From the NCBI GenBank assembly GCA_903644035.1, contig CAHJXG010000567.1, positions 1-6,297 on the forward strand: DNA of 6,297 nt. The letters run 5' to 3'. Source of the stretch: Rhodospirillales bacterium (GTDB lineage: Bacteria > Pseudomonadota > Alphaproteobacteria > Acetobacterales > Acetobacteraceae). The position numbers and the translations under genes are program-made. Positions 5,819 to 6,297 of this stretch are shown one piece after another (positions within the stretch are counted from its first letter, which is position 1; each line of letters opens with the position of its first letter). The notes beneath the pieces were generated by a model that saw nothing but the letters and a program-made list of their open reading frames with translations, did not search any database and had not been told where the DNA came from.

Positions 5819-5833
5819 GCAAACGGGAGTGGT

Positions 5834-6297
5834 ATGCAGGTCGGCGTGGACGCGAATCGCCCTGACCGGACAACCCGGAAACCGCCGCACACCGAGGCCG
5901 AGCGAGCTGCGTTGGCAGCCCGGCTTGAGGCGACATGCACACCGGGACTGGCCGTCACGAGGTGGATCTACGAACGGCACGCGGAGCTGACACAGCTCAC
6001 GAAAGGGCCAAGGTCCTGGGCATGGGCCGAACTGGCGGAGGTGCTCAACCTGACCCGCATACGATACCAGGCAGGCAAGCCGCGCAGTGACAGGCGCCTG
6101 AGTACCGGATGCTGGACGGACAAGATGCTGAAGTCCGTTGTCCAGAAAGCCCGCACGGCCGAACAGGTACGGATCGCGACACGGATGCCGCAAACCATTG
6201 AGGAGGTGGCGCGAGCGGCGGCGTCGGCGGTGTTGGCCGAATTGGGCGTGCAAGGGGCCGTGGTCGCCGGTCTGGGGGTGCCTGGTGGGCGCGGGGC
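5834..6297 (+). CDS. Unrecognised plasmid-type protein, partial at right edge
   Basis: 154 residues are visible before the edge. ATG at 5834 is the only start available, since a TAG lies in frame at 5816, and GGGAG sits 6 nt before it. The N-terminus is basic and proline-rich (RPDRTTRKPPHT). It is followed by a helical segment (about 20-35) and a tryptophan-rich block WAWAELAEVLNL (62-73) running into RYQAGKP...TDKMLKSVVQKAR (78-107). This looks like a small helical DNA-binding fold in which a helix is followed by a basic turn and a second helix, but I cannot name the family. From about residue 120 the sequence is Ala/Val-rich (EEVARAAASAVLAELG). There is no signal peptide or transmembrane segment. 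It is divergent from the relaxase operon, with the 12-mer repeats directly upstream, so it may be regulated by, or bind to, that region. A regulator or mobilization accessory protein is a guess. Confidence 0.7.
   Translation, partial: MQVGVDANRPDRTTRKPPHTEAERAALAARLEATCTPGLAVTRWIYERHAELTQLTKGPRSWAWAELAEVLNLTRIRYQAGKPRSDRRLSTGCWTDKMLKSVVQKARTAEQVRIATRMPQTIEEVARAAASAVLAELGVQGAVVAGLGVPGGRG

Larger units (their letters stand above)
5627..5833. other. Divergent intergenic region, candidate oriT and shared promoter/operator region
   Basis: This 207-nt region separates the minus-strand relaxase operon from the plus-strand gene at 5834. It contains most of the dyad and direct-repeat structure of the window: a hairpin at 5651-5680, a palindrome at 5702-5717, repeats at 5739-5818 and a 14-bp inverted repeat at 5752-5784. 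Relaxase genes are commonly adjacent to their oriT, and oriT regions typically carry inverted repeats and accessory-protein sites. That supports the call, but I see no sequence matching a known MobF nic site, such as that of R388 or F. A purely regulatory region is the alternative. Confidence 0.4.

Noticed and set aside
1901..5888. Shared 12-mer GGAAACCGCCGC at 1901-1912 and 5877-5888
   Set aside because: The flanks do not extend the match, and one copy is inside a coding region; probably chance in GC-rich DNA.
5810..6253. Minus-strand frame of 147 codons opposite the 5834 gene
   Set aside because: It has no ribosome binding site or recognisable motif; the plus-strand frame has a good ribosome binding site and start, and stays open to the edge.
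1..6297. CRISPR array, tRNA, rRNA or replication initiator
   Set aside because: I saw no regularly spaced repeats with variable spacers, no tRNA cloverleaf or rRNA-like sequence, and no Rep-type protein.

Overview
This is a GC-rich window that looks like proteobacterial DNA, most likely a beta- or gammaproteobacterial plasmid or integrated conjugative element. That origin is inferred from base composition and from the kind of relaxase present; no species marker was seen. The centre is a mobilization locus on the minus strand. A large MobF-type relaxase-helicase (5248 down to 1970, GTG start) sits directly behind a small coiled-coil-like protein of unknown function (5626 to 5255). The two are 6 nt apart and are probably one operon with translational coupling.

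To the right, on the plus strand, a divergent gene starts at 5834 and runs off the right edge. I do not recognise its family. The 207-nt divergent intergenic region (5627-5833) is the most structured stretch in the window. It holds five copies of a 12-mer, TTGTYACTTTAR: two tandem pairs with 13-nt spacing and one inverted copy. The inverted copy and its partner form a perfect 14-bp inverted repeat. A compound hairpin and an imperfect 16-bp palindrome lie nearer the relaxase operon. By position this is the best candidate for the shared operator/promoter region and for the origin of transfer (oriT); no nic site can be proven from sequence alone.

To the left of the relaxase is an intergenic stretch (1666-1969) with lower GC at its XRE-gene end. 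It carries a sixth, isolated copy of the 12-mer core and two short palindromes. Next comes a small XRE-family helix-turn-helix regulator (minus strand, 1665 to 1369). Just past its stop lies a sigma70-like promoter that overlaps a perfect 12+12 bp A/T-rich palindrome and points left.

At the far left, a family 16 glycoside hydrolase (GH16, minus strand) reads off the left edge with an intact ELDVME catalytic motif. It has no convincing signal peptide, start codon or ribosome binding site, so its 5' end may have been lost or rearranged where it meets the mobile DNA. About 390 nt between it and the XRE gene hold no recognisable gene.

Working model (inference): the relaxase and its small partner process the conjugative DNA. 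The XRE protein, or another protein encoded outside the window, controls the region through shared operator motifs. The GH16 enzyme is either cargo or flanking host sequence.
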